64,000 nt of DNA, taken from the NCBI GenBank assembly GCA_009192285.1, contig CM018603.1, positions 1,651,802-1,715,801 of the forward strand, given 5' to 3'. The translations under genes and the position numbers were made by a program. Of this stretch, positions 34,978 to 48,300 are shown one piece after another. The notes under the pieces were generated by a model. The model worked only from the letters and a program-made list of their open reading frames with translations. It was not told the DNA's origin and ran no database searches. Position 1 is the stretch's first letter. Each line of letters begins with the position of its first letter. This DNA is from Morchella semilibera (lineage: Eukaryota; Ascomycota; Pezizomycetes; Pezizales; Morchellaceae).

Positions 34978-35050
34978 AGCTCTGAGACCGATTTGAACGA
35001 TCGACCCTGCGATCTGCAATCGCATGCTCTAACCCCTGAGCTACCAGAGC
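34978..35050 (-). tRNA. tRNA-Cys (anticodon GCA)
   Basis: A 73-nt intronless cloverleaf on the minus strand. The acceptor stem is GCTCTGG with TCAGAGC (7 pairs, one G-U). The D arm is GCTC-AGGGGTTA-GAGC. The anticodon stem TGCGA/TCGCA encloses the loop TTGCAGA, so the anticodon is GCA. The T stem is GATCG/CGGTC with loop TTCAAAT. The base after the acceptor stem is T, matching the U73 identity element of cysteine tRNAs. Confidence 0.95.
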
Positions 35051-35485
35051 TGGTTGTGGTGGTTCCCAAAAAGGTTATTACAAATCGTTTTTTTTTCCCA
35101 CCGCATGTCATGCTGAGACATCTCGGGCTTAGCCGCAGCTCGCGTGGGCACGTTCTAAATAAACATTTGTTTCTCCATTTTACAGATTGCTCGGGTTAAG
35201 TATACTACATGTATGGTAAGAAGGAAAAAAAAAGACATTTACAACATGTAGTTACGGGAAAGTTTACAAAAAGTCATAGTGTAATTACGGAATGTAAAAG
35301 CTAAAACCCATGTCCGTTATGTAAACCATAATACAGCACCTCGCTCTTCGGGGAAGAAGAGAGGGAGGGGGGGTGGGAAGAAAAGGATAAAAAGGAGCAA
35401 GAAGATAATATAGGTATGATAATGCATGCGATTGAAAAAAAGGGTATCAATAAAGCCCCACTAAGCCCGCGGGCAGTTTCTCTAT
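35051..35485. other. Intergenic; tRNA upstream flank and 3' flank of the RING gene
   Basis: No gene seen. The stretch holds short A and G runs and a TACATGTA near 35206. Confidence 0.6.
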
Positions 35486-38400
35486 CTAATCCTCACCATT
35501 ATCAATGATCAACATTGGCCCACCACCCGCACCTTGGCCTGGTGCACCCCCAATAACTGCACCTACCCTCCTTCCGTTACCTTGCAAGGTGCTAGATCCT
35601 ATCCTCCCTACGGTCACCAGCGGCGTTGGTGCAGAGGCCCCATTACCGCTTGTTGTGTTTGATGATAAATTCCTCCTACTGCCCCTTCTTGCTAGGCCAC
35701 TGACTGACTCGGCCGCTTCTTGTCTTTGCCGCCGTAGCGTTGCCTCCCCTCGCGCACGAATATCCTCCGTCGTGAGTGGCACACCCCTCCTTCCTCTTGA
35801 TGCTGCAGCGGTCAAGATTGGTCTAGCGCTTTGCCGCCCGCTGGCCGCTGCTGTACCTGCCACACCTTGGGGCTGCGCTGATTGTAAAATAGTGGAAGTG
35901 GCTGTGGCACTGCCCGGACGAAGGCCCGAACGACTTGAGGTCCCTCGGAGCTGCTGTCTCGAATTTCTAGTGCGCATGCGGCTGGCCTGTGGGGATACTC
36001 CAATCGTAATCGGGACAGGCCTTGGCGATTGTAAAGAGGTTTGATTATTTGCACCCTCATTTCCTTCACGGGCTTCCGCGCCTAGACGCGGGCTTTGTAT
36101 TTGTGGATTACTGGATGCTATTGGACTACTTGATGCTGGACTGCCTGATGCTAGAGTTGAATTGATGCCTTGAAATATTTGTGAGAATGGTGGAGGCGGA
36201 GAACTCTGTACCGCTGATTGCACAGGTGTTGATTCCCTTGTAGATCTTGTGGCCCTATTAGATGACCCACCAGTGTAATTTCTCTGCACTGGTGTTGCGC
36301 TCCTGGCAGGGCTAACACTCTGGTTCATAGATCCCAAACTTTCTAATCGGCCCTCAGTTATAGCCTGGCTGTGTTGTTGGAACATATTTAAGAAGGCCGG
36401 GTCAATCTCCCTCTGCCTCCGGCTAGAGTTCGAATCACGGTGATTGGCTCTGAGATAATTACTCCTGGTGCCGGTGGCCTGTATTCGTCTCCGTCGTGTG
36501 GTGGGAACATCGGAGTCACTATCACTATCATCCTCAATAACATGCGGACGAGTGCCTCTAGTCCTGTTCCTCATAGCCCTCTGGCCACCTGGCACTCGAC
36601 TCCTCTGATCGTTCCCGCCCATCCTCACATCACCATCCTGATCTTCACTTTCATCATCATCTCCAAACGCCCGAGACTCCTCGTCTTCGTCCTCTTCACC
36701 TTCCTCGTCCTCCTCCGGAACACTAAAAACGCTACCGGGACCATTGGAGTGACTAGCTATATTTATTCCACTAGATGGCGGGCTCGGAAACGAGTCATCT
36801 TCGTTTTCGCTAGCTGTATGATCCAAGGGTGCATATCCCAATACGTGGCGTATCTCGTCATCACCACTATCACTAGGCAGTGCGATAGGGCCACGCCGTT
36901 GGGTGTAGCCGCGTCGCGGGTGTACTAAGGAGGCTTCTGAGATTGAGGATTGATTGTCTTCCTCTTCGTCGTCGACGACAGTCCTCCTTGGATTTCTTCG
37001 AGTTGGTGCAATGATTGCCGGGGATGAAGATATAACCACAGGGCTGTTACCAAAGAAGCCACGCGCCGCTACCCCACTTCTTCCAGGTGCTGGTCTCCTC
37101 TGATTTTCTGGTGTGTCGTGCTCTATAAAGTCCGCTAGACTTCCTTCATCATCACTTATTTCTGTAAAATTAGCGGCCCTACGACGCCTAGCCCCCCCTC
37201 TAACTTGTGGGATAATTCTCGGCGGTCTCCGAACATTTCTTGTTGCCTCATCTGTATCAGAACCGTCTTCGAGGATGATTGGTTCATCTCTCCCACCAGT
37301 TGACTCGGAGGAATCCCGCATTCTATCTTCGTATTGAGCCTCCTCGTCCTCGTCCCCGTCCTCGTCCCCGTCCTCATCCTCTTCGTCCTCCTCCTCCTCC
37401 TCCTCCTCTTCATTATCGTGATCATCGTGATCATCATCCTCATCATCATCCTCATCATCGAAGCGAGCTGAAAACATCCCATGCCGGATCGCATGTGCCG
37501 GACGCCAGTCTTCTTCCTCACTTGATTCAAAATTTGAGGGATGAATGTCACTAAACCCCCCGGATCACTCTCCGAGCCAGAATCGTCTTCATCGTCGTCC
37601 TCGTCTTCATCTGAAAAGTCTCCAGGTCGTGACAAGGGCCTGAATCTGAGCTCACAGTGTTCGCAGCGGTTAATTCCATCGTCCATTATTTCCCAATTGC
37701 ATCCTGGGCACCTCAATACCCCATCTTCTGGGTCCTGTACTACTCTTGGGGGCCTCTTTTTCTTCCTGAACAACCCGCGGAATAGTCCACCACCTCTACT
37801 CCCTTCAGTGGCCTTGTCTCTTTCGATTATCCCTAAGGCTTCTTTCTGCTGTTTTCGTAACTCGATACCGTTTCCGTTAGGAGATGATAGCTCGGCACGC
37901 AGCACAAATACCTCAATCATGTCTCTGATCTATAGGCAAATCCTGGTGAGCAAACTTTTAAATCGACCGACAGCAGGTTGTTTGGGATTTCACGAACCAG
38001 ATATGCTGGCGCCGGCCTGACCTTGATCACATTTCGGCATTCGGGACAAGTCATTTTCTTGGCCTGGTCTAACCAATCCAGCATGCACTGCCCTGCTGTC
38101 AGCTATGGTCCAGGTCCAAGCACTTCAACGTTTGAGTTTTTTACATACCGTGTAACAAAATACATGCCCACATTGAAGCGCGTATGGCTCAAAAAGCATC
38201 TCCAGGCAGATGACGCACGTGAGCGACTTTTGCAGCTTCTTCAAGTCGTTGTTGAGATCCTCAATCACCTATTTTATTTTATTTCCACACTTAGTCACCC
38301 ACCTATTGTTTCCCTTTCCTGACAATACCTTCCAAAACCCAGCAAAACCCAGTGAAAGAGGAAGGTGGAGGATGCAGGTGTACGTACATCGTCCTTGTAA

Positions 38401-38501
38401 TCCCTCTTAGGCGCTATTTCGACAGAGATATCCTTCTTTGCATTTTTGGCATTGTTGTTTGGCGCTGGGTTTGCAGCTATGAATTCTCCTTTGACACCCA
38501 T
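35486..38501 (-). CDS. RING-finger (C3HC4) protein, likely E3 ubiquitin ligase, long acidic tail
   Basis: Exons 38501-38388, 38268-38149, 38087-37968 and 37929-35486 give about 930 residues. The RING begins near residue 53: CVIC, then CGHVFCYTC across the second junction, and CPEC followed by RNVIK, a C3HC4 zinc-binding set. A helical stretch IRDMIEVFVLRAE follows. Next is a second small zinc-ribbon-like module, RCPGCNWEIMDDGINRCEHC. The rest is disordered: a Glu/Asp-rich run (DDEDDDEDDDHDDH and following), then Ser/Arg/Gly-rich sequence ending MLIIDNGED. Exons 1-3 join in phase 0. Within exon 4 the frame slips at the C run 37556-37561 (six; seven would keep PGGFSDIHPSNFESSEEED in frame). The intron between exons 3 and 4 is only about 38 nt, which is short. 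Substrates are unknown. Confidence 0.8.
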
Positions 38502-39273
38502 ACTGCCAGGGCTCTACCGTGAGGCAGCGATTGGAAGGGGGGAAAGAAGGGAACGTTTCTTATGTATCTTTCTGGTGATACTGAGCTCCGGAATTGTACT
38601 ATTGACAAGGCGGGGGTGTTGGAAGGTATTGGAGATGGAGCTAATTCGTGAGTCGGAGGGGAGCGAAATTAGCGAAATTGGCAAAATTGTAGCTGTCAAT
38701 ACCAGTGAGGGTGGGCAGTTGATAAAGAGAGAAGGGGAGGGGAGGGGGGAGGGGGGGATGGGAAGGGGTGAAATGAAAAAAGAAAGAAGGATGGGATCGA
38801 GAGTAACACGAGAGAGGGGAGAGGGAAAAGAAACGGATTGAGGAAAGATGGATATTTTGGGGGTACAAGACCCACAAGTCGGAATCAGCGTACCCAGCAG
38901 CAGCAGCAGGGGGAAAGATGTAAATGTGATGCAGTAGTTATGCAAGGCGTAGAGTTTAGTAGTTGGGGAAACAATGGCTACATGTATCTACATGTATGTA
39001 GTGGGATGGTGGGTGGGTGCCGGTGGCGTCAGAGCACCAGCAACAGACCGACACGCATGCTGCGACGTTGTTTAAAGCTGTCGCTGTCGCTGTCTAGTTC
39101 TGTCGGCGGTGCCTGATGACAGCCAACCGATAGCTAGCTATCGGTACTTTCCACCACCATCCCCACCATGTTCCTCTACCATACAACCAATGCCCACCGC
39201 TACAAACTACCAGCAGATATATATCCATGGCTCGCATGCCCTCCACCACAACCATAACCACTACTTCTGCTTC

Positions 39274-39274
<1 letters not shown>

Positions 39275-39305
<31 letters not shown>
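39275..39305. repeat. CTG trinucleotide microsatellite
   Basis: About ten uninterrupted TGC/CTG units in intergenic DNA. Confidence 0.9.
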
Positions 39306-41569
39306 ACCACTCTCGGATTCCTTCTGCTCACCCATCCGTTTCTTCCATGAAACACCCGTCTGACTGTATGACAGCGTGTTCGATGAATCCCGGCCAAAAC
39401 GGAAAGACGAAGAAGACTCGAGAAGGAAAAAAAAACAGTTGATAAACCAAAGAAAGAAAGGAACTTACTCCACAGTATGAATCACGATATGCGCCACGAC
39501 CTGGATGCCTGTATCAACGGCAAAGATCTGAGAGATGTCGCCTTGAATCGAAGGGAGATGTATATCTGCGTTGTTGTCGATAGATATCTAAAGGCACGCA
39601 CGACACACTGCGCCAGCACTGACTGCAGCAAAGACCAATACTTTATGAAAGAAAGAAAAAAAACGAAAACAGATGGAAGGGATGGATCAATGAATCAATC
39701 AAAGGTTTGGTACTTTTACAAAACCGGCCATGCAGGCTAGATTATATCATCCACACCTTCTTTCTTGGCGCTGTGGCAGTTGCAGCGGAACTCTTGTGGC
39801 GCTAATAAAAGTATCCCTTGCCCTGAGATGTTCCCCCTGTCAATGTCAGACTTCCCCCCTTCTCGTTTCGCTACAACCCTAAAACATCTGCAAATATCAC
39901 CACCATTACCCCCGGCCAGCCTTATTTCCCCATTATTAGGGTAGGGTGTGCAATTCCCAACATGCCTACGCCAATTGGCTGCTGAACTCGCGCACAGCCC
40001 TAAGAGGCTGAACTAGGATGCCCATAATTCTAAGTTCTATTTCCTCAGTCGATCTGTTTGGATCTGCCGAAATGCGCGTTACGGCTGCCGCCTGCGCTAT
40101 GGAAATCTCATCTAGAATCTGAAATGAGATGGGATCTTAAAGGCCTCCCAGGTCTCGATTTCCTCTCCGGTTCGCGTAGAGGTTTGCTCGTTAATCGCTG
40201 TTGTTAAAATTGGAAACGGGAACATCAGCTACAACGCTAGATTTGTTTCTTGTTTGTTTCCCGTTTCTGGCGGTGGTCTTGACCCTTCAGCACAGGTATG
40301 TATATGCATAAAGAGTTTTGGAAGCGCGATGTTTTGTTTCGGGAAATCTGGCCTGGCGGTAGTGGAGATTCGAGTGAAACTAACGCTTGTATTACAAACA
40401 TCTAATACAAACATGCCACAAATTAAAAAAGACGTACGCTCAATCTCCCGGAACAGAGTGAGAGCGCAACGAGACCTTTGGCGTATTATCTCGTGTTTCT
40501 TATGCCCACCCATTCCATTCCGGTGTTTGGCCGGGGCCTGCAAAACTCTCCAGGGGAATGAGGGAAACAATTCAAGCCGGGTGTCTTTGCCGCGAACACG
40601 ATATTACATACAAGGATCCAGCCAGCTTCTAGGTTGTGTACAAAGTGCAATTGTAATGACACACGCCCCACGATATATCAATGGAACTAAATCAGGGCAC
40701 CAAACATTGGGGGAGGGGAGCGGAAGAGGGGGATCATGCGTATTTTCTTCTAGCAACAACCGAAGATCCGTAACTCGTAGCATGTGCCACTCACTGATGG
40801 TTCCACCAAGGTTCCCCACTTCAGGCCGCAGCGTTAAGGGAGGCAACAAACAGAGTTAGTATTTGAGTAGTATTTGGTTTTTTCTCCGGAATAATTGAGT
40901 GGTCCCCGTGGTTTCTGAGATTGCACCTGTTGGGACACCGAGTGAGAATTTGTGATTATGTCTGTTGCAAATCCGAGTTACTATACTTGTTGGTATTATT
41001 TGGGCCCTTATTGCTTAGAGGTCTCTCTTTCGATACCGACTGGTTGTGCTCGACTCTTTTCTACAACTGCTGATACTTGATTATGGCTAGCCGTGTAATT
41101 ATCTTCAACTCTAAACCATATGCACGTTTTGGGGCCTCGGCACGTCCTAATTCGTGCGCTCAGACCATTCTAGACGAGTTGGAGAAGAATGATGATAGAA
41201 TGACGATATATTAGCTGCGGCTAGATGGACTTTACCTATCATTAATGGTGGAAGTGAAAAATCCAGGTGGCCTTTGGGCTTAAAAGACATACATGTCTAA
41301 ACTACATAAATATTCTACATACAATCAACTAGGCAGGTAACCTGCCTCTCAGCCCTTCCCCTCCGATACCAGAAATTACCTCTATCTAAAGCAAAAAAGC
41401 CTGGGTAGCTCTCTGTATGTCAGGAGCCCTCTTTCCACCCTTATACCGTTCTGAAGATCTTACAATAGGGCACCACCAGATGCAAGTCGGATCGGGTGTC
41501 TTACAGTCCCATTTGATGCAAACTCACTTCTAGCTAGTAGCACAAAATAAGACCTCTCCCCCTCATCGT

Positions 41570-41754
41570 TATTACCTCATGTTGTAAAGCGTGAGGTCGT
41601 GGGTTCGAACCCTGCCCCCCCCAATCCCCTGTATACCCCGCCAAGCCGGTTGGAGGTTTTCCTCAGTCACTTGCCCAAATGGGGACAGCGGATAATCCCG
41701 AGTACGCCGCCATAGCCCTCGGGCTGCATGCGAGTATGAAGTATTACTACTACT
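41570..41754 (+). mobile_element. tRNA-related SINE with target-site duplication
   Basis: A 185-bp non-coding element bounded by an exact 11-bp direct repeat, CCCCTCATCGT, at 41559-41569 and 41755-41765. Near its 5' end it has GTGGGTTCGAACCCTGC, an internal Pol III B box (GGTTCGAACCC at 41602-41612) from a tRNA T arm. It ends in a short TAC repeat (ATTACTACTACT). No good A box is visible, so the 5' end may be truncated or diverged. It encodes nothing and would rely on LINE reverse transcriptase supplied in trans. The perfect duplication points to a recent insertion. Confidence 0.75.
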
Positions 41755-43320
41755 CCCCTCATCGTGAAGAAAAACTCCATGTCGAGTGATCAGCTATGAA
41801 TGTGTCAATCACATGTAGTCACTCGATAGTTGGCTGCATGTCGATTTTTTGCCGTACAACTTGGGGGGGTCACCAGGCGTGCATCTATAATCTTTGACTG
41901 GTCCTAATTTTGATCTTGGCGTGCACTGTGAACCTCCGGTTTTCTTATATACCCCTGGGGTTTAACTAACCTAACTTGGCTATCAACAACCCCCCACCCA
42001 GCAGTCCCTCACAGTCTTATGGGGCCCAAATACAGGTGGCCATCACAAAGCACCCTTCTATTTAGCACACATCCATTGAGGTGTCTCCATACCATAAGCT
42101 GCGTGCGGCAAAGCAGCAGATGTTATACCACCCACACATACAAAGCTCTCCCTCCCTCTACCCCCCCCCACCTATAAACTATGGCATACCCCACACCCAC
42201 ATTACCCTACCCACCATCCTCCCACCTCCCAAGACCCGCACACCTACCCGGACCACCCTCCCGCCAAGCCCAGACCTTCCACGCCCGGAAAACCTAACCC
42301 AACCGACCGCACCAACCCCCCCCCCCCCCACATCACACCCCATCACTCGCCCGCCAGCCACACCACGGGTCCAACTCTCCACTGCAGGACAACCCCCACG
42401 GACAACAAGTCCAAAGGCGGCCACACCTGAGCGGAGACTAGAACCGCCGCAACGCCACGCTGCGGGGTCAGTTAACTAAAACTAGGCTACATACCCCACG
42501 GGGTTTGCGGGGGGGTGTGGTTGGGGTATCGCTAGCTTTTGCCCTTATCAAGTATATATCGTAGTTGCTGATAGAGGCGAGGAGGCACCCGGCTCTTTTC
42601 TATCTCTCTCTCTCTCTGCTCTGGGGACAAGTTGCGTATAGCGGCCGCGGGCCCGGCTTGGAGTGGTCCCGGGGTTACATAGGTGGCGGGGGTTAGGGCC
42701 AGCTCAGGTATGTAGAGAACAAGCTAGGGTAGAGAGAGTAATGTACATGTAGTTACGCAGGTACACCGCGTCTCTAGTTCAAATAAGAGGTGTGTGTGGG
42801 TATAGTGAGTGCACAGATAAGGGTTTGATTTCATCGATTACTGTTTTTTTTAATTCTCATCTTTCTAGCCGGTAAAGCCGTACAACATTCATGCTACAAA
42901 TCATACAAACGTTCACAAGCATGCTACAAGCAAGCACAAACACCACCCTATAGAGAGAGATCAGATATAGACAAGTACCTGTAGCCATCCATCCAGACGT
43001 ACGTCAAACAAAGGGGAAAAGAATAAGAACCCATCCAAGGAAAAAGAAAATGGACATTAACTACCAAGGAACGAAAGAGATAACGGGCCCGATATCCAGG
43101 CCTTCCCATCTATCCTTCCTATAGAAAACAGTAACAGCAGCACCCGGTTTAGGATCTTTGATTTATCACTAACCAATACTGAGCAGACATAAAAACAAAG
43201 GAGATTAAAAAAAATGCATAAAGAAACAAAACATGCCTGGCTTCTAGCAGAAGAGTTTGTAACTATATAAGAAACACTCATTAGCATATATCCAAGCTAT
43301 AAAGATAGGATTAGGAGAAC

Positions 43321-45305
43321 TCACATCTTCTTCCACGCTGGCCACGCTGCCATCTCTGCCCTCTCCTCCGCCAACAGAGCATCCAGATCCAGCTCCCTGC
43401 GCCCCGTCACCAGATCCATTGTAGCAGCCCTCACAAATGGCGTCCTATAGATGATCTTATACGGGATATAAAATGCAAGCACGACCGGAACGGTAAGGTA
43501 AATCGAGAAGAACACCTCCACATCCGGATCCTCGCCAATCGGCCAGACAGCAACCCAGAACTGCGCGATGAGGACTAAGCAGTTGAGGATGAACCCACAC
43601 CACGAGCCAATGACGCCTGGCTGCGACCTGTACGCCAACTCGTCGAGTGAGTGTCCCTGCTTCTTCCAGCCGCGGCGGAAGCGGATGTGCGCGAGACAGA
43701 CGGAGCCCCATGTGAAGATTGATGAAAGACCGGAGATGGCCAACATCCAGTTGAAGGCTTCGCCCTGCTTGCTGGAGGCCGCGAGGTAGCCAAGGAGGCC
43801 GAGGGCAGCAGAGACGGCGATACCGACCATGGGACGACCACGGCGGTCGATGTAGCCCAAAATTCTGGGGGCCTGGCCTTGGTCGGCGAGGGCAGCAAGG
43901 GTACGAGAGGAGCCGTAGACAGAGGAGTTACCGACGGAGAGGACAGCAATCATGATGACCACGTTCATGATGCTGGGGAGTACCTGAATACTTGCATTTT
44001 CGATGGCGATGACGAAGGGAGAGGCGGAGGCATCGGCGCTGGACTTTCCGCTGAGAAGACGGGGCTCATTGTATGGGACGAGGAGGCCGACGAGGGTGAG
44101 CGAGACGATGTAGAAGAGGAAGATACGCCAGAAAACCTGCTTGACTGCCGTGGGGAGGGACTTTCGCGGGTTTGCGGTTTCGGCGGCGGCAAGACCGACA
44201 AGTTCAGTACCGGCGAAGGCGAAGGCGGCAGTAACGAAGACACTGCAGAGGCCCTTGAAGCCTGAGTTGAAAGCACCAGGGTTGTTCCAGTGTCTGCCAC
44301 CGATGTATTCCCCATTTGGACCACCTCCGACATCAAGGATGATGCCGAGAATGCTGTGTAATTGTCAGTATATATTAATCAAGTTTTATCGGCTCTTATG
44401 CTTCATGTGGGTGGAGTGGGGGAGTAGATGCAAATGCAAATGCAGCTTACATGAAACCAATAACGGCAACAACTTTGATGATCGAAAATACGAATTCAGC
44501 TTCACCGTATCCCTTGACACCGAATAGATTGATGATGACGATCAAAACCCAGAATATAGTGACCCATACGGCTTTATTGATACCAGCGTTCCAGTAATCA
44601 ATTGTTATCGATGCGGCGACGATTTCCAGAGGTAACACTATAAGCCATTGTAACGCGTAACTGTGAAGAGAGCGGTTAGTTTTTCCGTGCGCGTAATAAT
44701 GATAATCCAGTATGCAGCTCCATCATTCCCTCATGACCAACCGGGCCAGAGTAAATGAACAAATGAATGACCCACAAACATAAAACACAAACATAAAACA
44801 TAAGAGATAAAAAAAATTGAAATGAAGGTAGCACTTACTTCCATCCCATCGCAAAACCCCAAGCCGGATCCAAAAACCTTGTAGAATACGCCGAAAAAGA
44901 ACCCGCAATCGGGAAGAGCACAGCCAGCTCTCCCAACGCGTGCACCACACAATACAGCATACCACCAATAAGCCCAAACGCAATCAGCAGCGACGCAGGA
45001 CCACCCGTAGCCAATGCCTTTCCCGAGCCCACAAACAGCCCTGTGCCAATGGATCCACCGATGGCGATCATCTGCAGGTGTCTGCCCTTGAGCTTTCGTG
45101 AGAGCGGCGACTCAGCGACATTGATGGCCGCCTGCTCGATATCGTAGGCTCCACCCTCTGCAGCGGCACGTCTCTTCTCGCCCGCCGCGGCATGGGCGGG
45201 GTGTGGCCTGAAGCCGTCGATAAAGTCGGCGACATAGCCCATCTTTTGTGGAGGAGCGGACTCCGTGGCGTAAGCTGGGGAGGCGTCTTTTTCGATGCCA
45301 GCCAT
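43321..45305 (-). CDS. Amino acid permease, yeast amino acid transporter (YAT) family
   Basis: Plasma-membrane proton-coupled amino acid uptake protein of about 569 residues, predicted to have 12 membrane helices. Three exons, 45305-44839, 44660-44451 and 44353-43321, are joined in phase 2 at both junctions. The first helix carries the APC signature IGGSIGTGLFVGSGKALATG, the substrate-backbone binding turn. GWNYALQWLIVLPLEIVAAS is completed across the first junction. FAFAGTELVGLAAAE is the conserved helix 6 region, and SVYGSSRTLAALADQGQAP that of helix 8. The start was placed at 45305 (MAGIEKDAS); upstream in-frame sequence has only a TTG. The N-terminus is Ala-rich and cytosolic. Which amino acids it carries cannot be told from sequence. 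Confidence 0.93.
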
Positions 45306-48300
45306 CTTTGATGTGATGGATGGGGTGAAGTTTAATTCCTCAAGAAGCTTGCACTCGCGCAAGGGAGAGGGAGAGGGGTGGGAGGGTAGTGATGGTGGGA
45401 GGGGGAGGGGGATATTATAGGTGGAAAGGTGAGGGATGGAACCTTAGAAGCATAGTGGGATATATACGGTATTTAAGTATCAACACACGGGGAACGAGCA
45501 GGAATGAGGGTATCAGAATATGTAGATAGCTATCACTACCGTAAATGGCTAGCTGGATCATTATTGGTATGGTACATAAAATGTAGATACTTGTAATCTA
45601 GTTTGTATAATTAATAGCTACCTAACCTACTTATCCATAGAGTAGTAGTGGTTCTTCTTGAGCTGATTGATAGGCGTGGCGCGGGGGTACAGAATGGTTC
45701 AAACTTGGTAGGAAGGCGCCTTGCTTGCCTGGTAAGGGACCGCAGATTTTTGGGAAGGGGGGGGGGTGAGGTGAGGAGGTGAGGAATGGAGGGAGGGAGG
45801 GAGGCAAAACGGAGACTTGTAACGCTGGTGGTGTTGTGTGTATGTATCATGATGATGGGCAAAATGCCGGCAACCCCCCCCCCCCCCGTGAATTAATATC
45901 ATTTCTACTGTAAGTACCCTCCATGCAACCACACTTAAAATAGTGCTACTGCATGATGCATCTCTGGGAGAGACTGATTATAACAGTAGTAGTACTCACT
46001 ATGGAGCTGAAATCTACAGTATGTCTATAGGTACTTGATGCTGTTTAATTATTAGACATCCATAAATCTGATAAAGCTGTCTAATTTTGCGAGTAGTATC
46101 ATACCTACAGTCCTTATTACTGTATGTTCCTACATGATTCGAACTTTTAAGAAAAAGGTTTAAATTTGATTTTTGTGGAATAGGATTACAATAGCAAAAA
46201 CACCACTAAGTACACAGCTACTACTACTACTGGTACTGCGCTAGGTAATGCTCTCAAAATTAACGTTGATAAGAACGCATCCAACTTCCCTGGCCATGAC
46301 CCATTTCGACAAGCTTGACAGATAGATAAGCACCTACCTAATACTCTTCTCTGTCCATCCCATATTGAAGCACCATGGGCCACCAGTCATAATTCACAAG
46401 TACAATCTCCCAAAAAGTCTTTGTGATGACTTAAATTTTCAAATATTACTTCAGGGTCTTCCATCTAACAAATTAGAGAGTTAATTCTCTCACCCATTTT
46501 CCCTTGGGTACATTTTTACTCTTCTTTTTTGGGGGGGTGGGAAGAAGGGGAAATCCTGAACAGGAAGCTGCGGAAAAAAGTTCAAGTTAGGCAATCTTTT
46601 TGATCATCGTCGTTGAAGTGGATGAGGGTGGGGCTACGGCCAGGCGGTGTCGCGTGCCTAGGCCCCCGCTGATTGGCTGCAACGGGATTGGGTGTAGATC
46701 GATAACAACCCAGTTAACGCCACTTACACCCAATGAGAAAAAAGAAAATTCAAATCTCCCGGAATAACTCCCTGCCCTTTTCCTAACCTAACCTGTCCAA
46801 CCATGACCGCGGCTGAGGTTATCTCTATCAGATGAGAAAACAATTAATATAACATCAAAAAAAACCTTCAATTCAACAGTCCCTTGAGAGTGATTCAGAG
46901 TACTCACTTGCGTGAGCACACATTAAAAAAGCTAAGTGCAGGGCCATTCGTTAACCCCCCCCCCCCAGTCTACGACAGCGCCGCCGGCCTCTAACTACTC
47001 TAGCCCTTCAACTAAAAGCCCTGTAACTGTACCTGCGTGACAAGCTTCCTTTCTAGATATAGTTCCATCTGGAAAACAAAAGTTACCACAGTTCCTCCCT
47101 TCTAGCAATTACCCCGCAAATGGAGTCTACTTAGATATCCATTTGCCCGTTCGCTACCCAGTCGCATAGAATAGGAGAGACACCTTCCAGATTCAAGATT
47201 CATATGCGACCTCGGAATGGTATTATCGACACGACCGACATGGATTCGCCGCCATAATTATCACATATAATCACATTTAAATCGAAGGGAGGGAGGGCTG
47301 GCTGCGGATCAATCATGAGTTCTCACCGCCACCCCTCATGTTAGGTGCAGACTTTAATGTTCCAGACGTCCGGAAGATTAATGCGTAGGCAGACTACATG
47401 CACTCATTGGCTAGACAAAACCTTTTACCTCAGAGCACTGAAACGTCGTCACATGCTGTATGTGCAGCTAGTAAGCCCAACGCTCCTCAGCGCAGGCTTC
47501 CTTTCCCCAGCTTCTGCTTGGACCCCAGGGGGAAAAGAAAAAGGAACGAAAAGACAGATTCCGTCGTTAAACTTTAATGCCTCGGTTGTACGTGATTTGA
47601 CGGCCGTACAGGAACTGAAATCTCTTAGGAGGCTGCGACAGGAGCAAATAACGTTGGGCCAATGAATCTAAAATACTACTATGCGCCCTGTGTGACAGTA
47701 GCATGAAATAAGTACATTACATGCATACTGCATCCAGACTTTTGGATACATGTATTGTGGGGAGAATCTGGTACAGAATACCTGGCGTAGCCCTGGAAGG
47801 CTGCCATATTCCACAGTGTTCACGATATCAGATTCAACTCTGGTGAAACAAAGAATACCCAGCGAAACAAAAAATGGTGCATTACTCTACCTACTGATAC
47901 TTTGCAACACCTGACGTATCGTCGCAAATATTATTGTCTGCTGTCCATGCATAGAGGCCGCTTGTCGGCGCCCGCCGTTACCATTTGATGGCCAAGTGCT
48001 CTGAATTTAAACTTCTCGGTCGAGGTGTAACACTCAACCAACCAGCTTGCATTACCCAAATCAGCGCCGCAGCCACGAAACGGGGACACCGAACGGACTT
48101 CACTGCTCTTTTGAGAAATTCTATGGAGAGGCCGATGGGATCCGTTGTTAGCCTTTCTAACGAATACGGGGACTACATATAAAGGAGCATAAGATTACCC
48201 CACGCTTTGCTTGGCCTCCATTGCTGATTCCTGGATTATTGGCTGTTCTCTCATGATCGTACTTTTATTAGGAGAGTATTCTCAACAATACTGTATCACA

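Larger units (their letters stand above)
38502..43320. other. Intergenic with a SINE and simple repeats
   Basis: No convincing protein-coding gene in 4.8 kb. It contains a purine-rich tract near 38720-38830, a CTG/TGC microsatellite at about 39275-39305, a SINE at 41570-41754 and a C/A-rich stretch near 42120-42400 that makes a long Pro-rich open frame by composition alone. A 201-codon open frame starting at 40254 has no family resemblance. Confidence 0.5.

Noticed and set aside
38514-38945. Ser/Pro/Leu-rich open frame on the minus strand upstream of the RING gene
   Set aside because: It comes from the purine-rich tract on the plus strand and shows no conserved motif.
40254-40859. A 201-codon open frame on the plus strand
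   Set aside because: It has no family resemblance, no splice partners and overlaps an open frame on the other strand of similar quality, so it is probably chance.
42081-42479. A Pro/Thr-rich 132-codon open frame
   Set aside because: The C/A-rich base composition alone explains it; the opposite strand gives an equally open Gly/Val-rich frame.
47345-47665. A 106-codon open frame in the gene-poor tract, considered as a transposon relic
   Set aside because: No transposase or reverse-transcriptase motif can be seen and no terminal repeats flank it.
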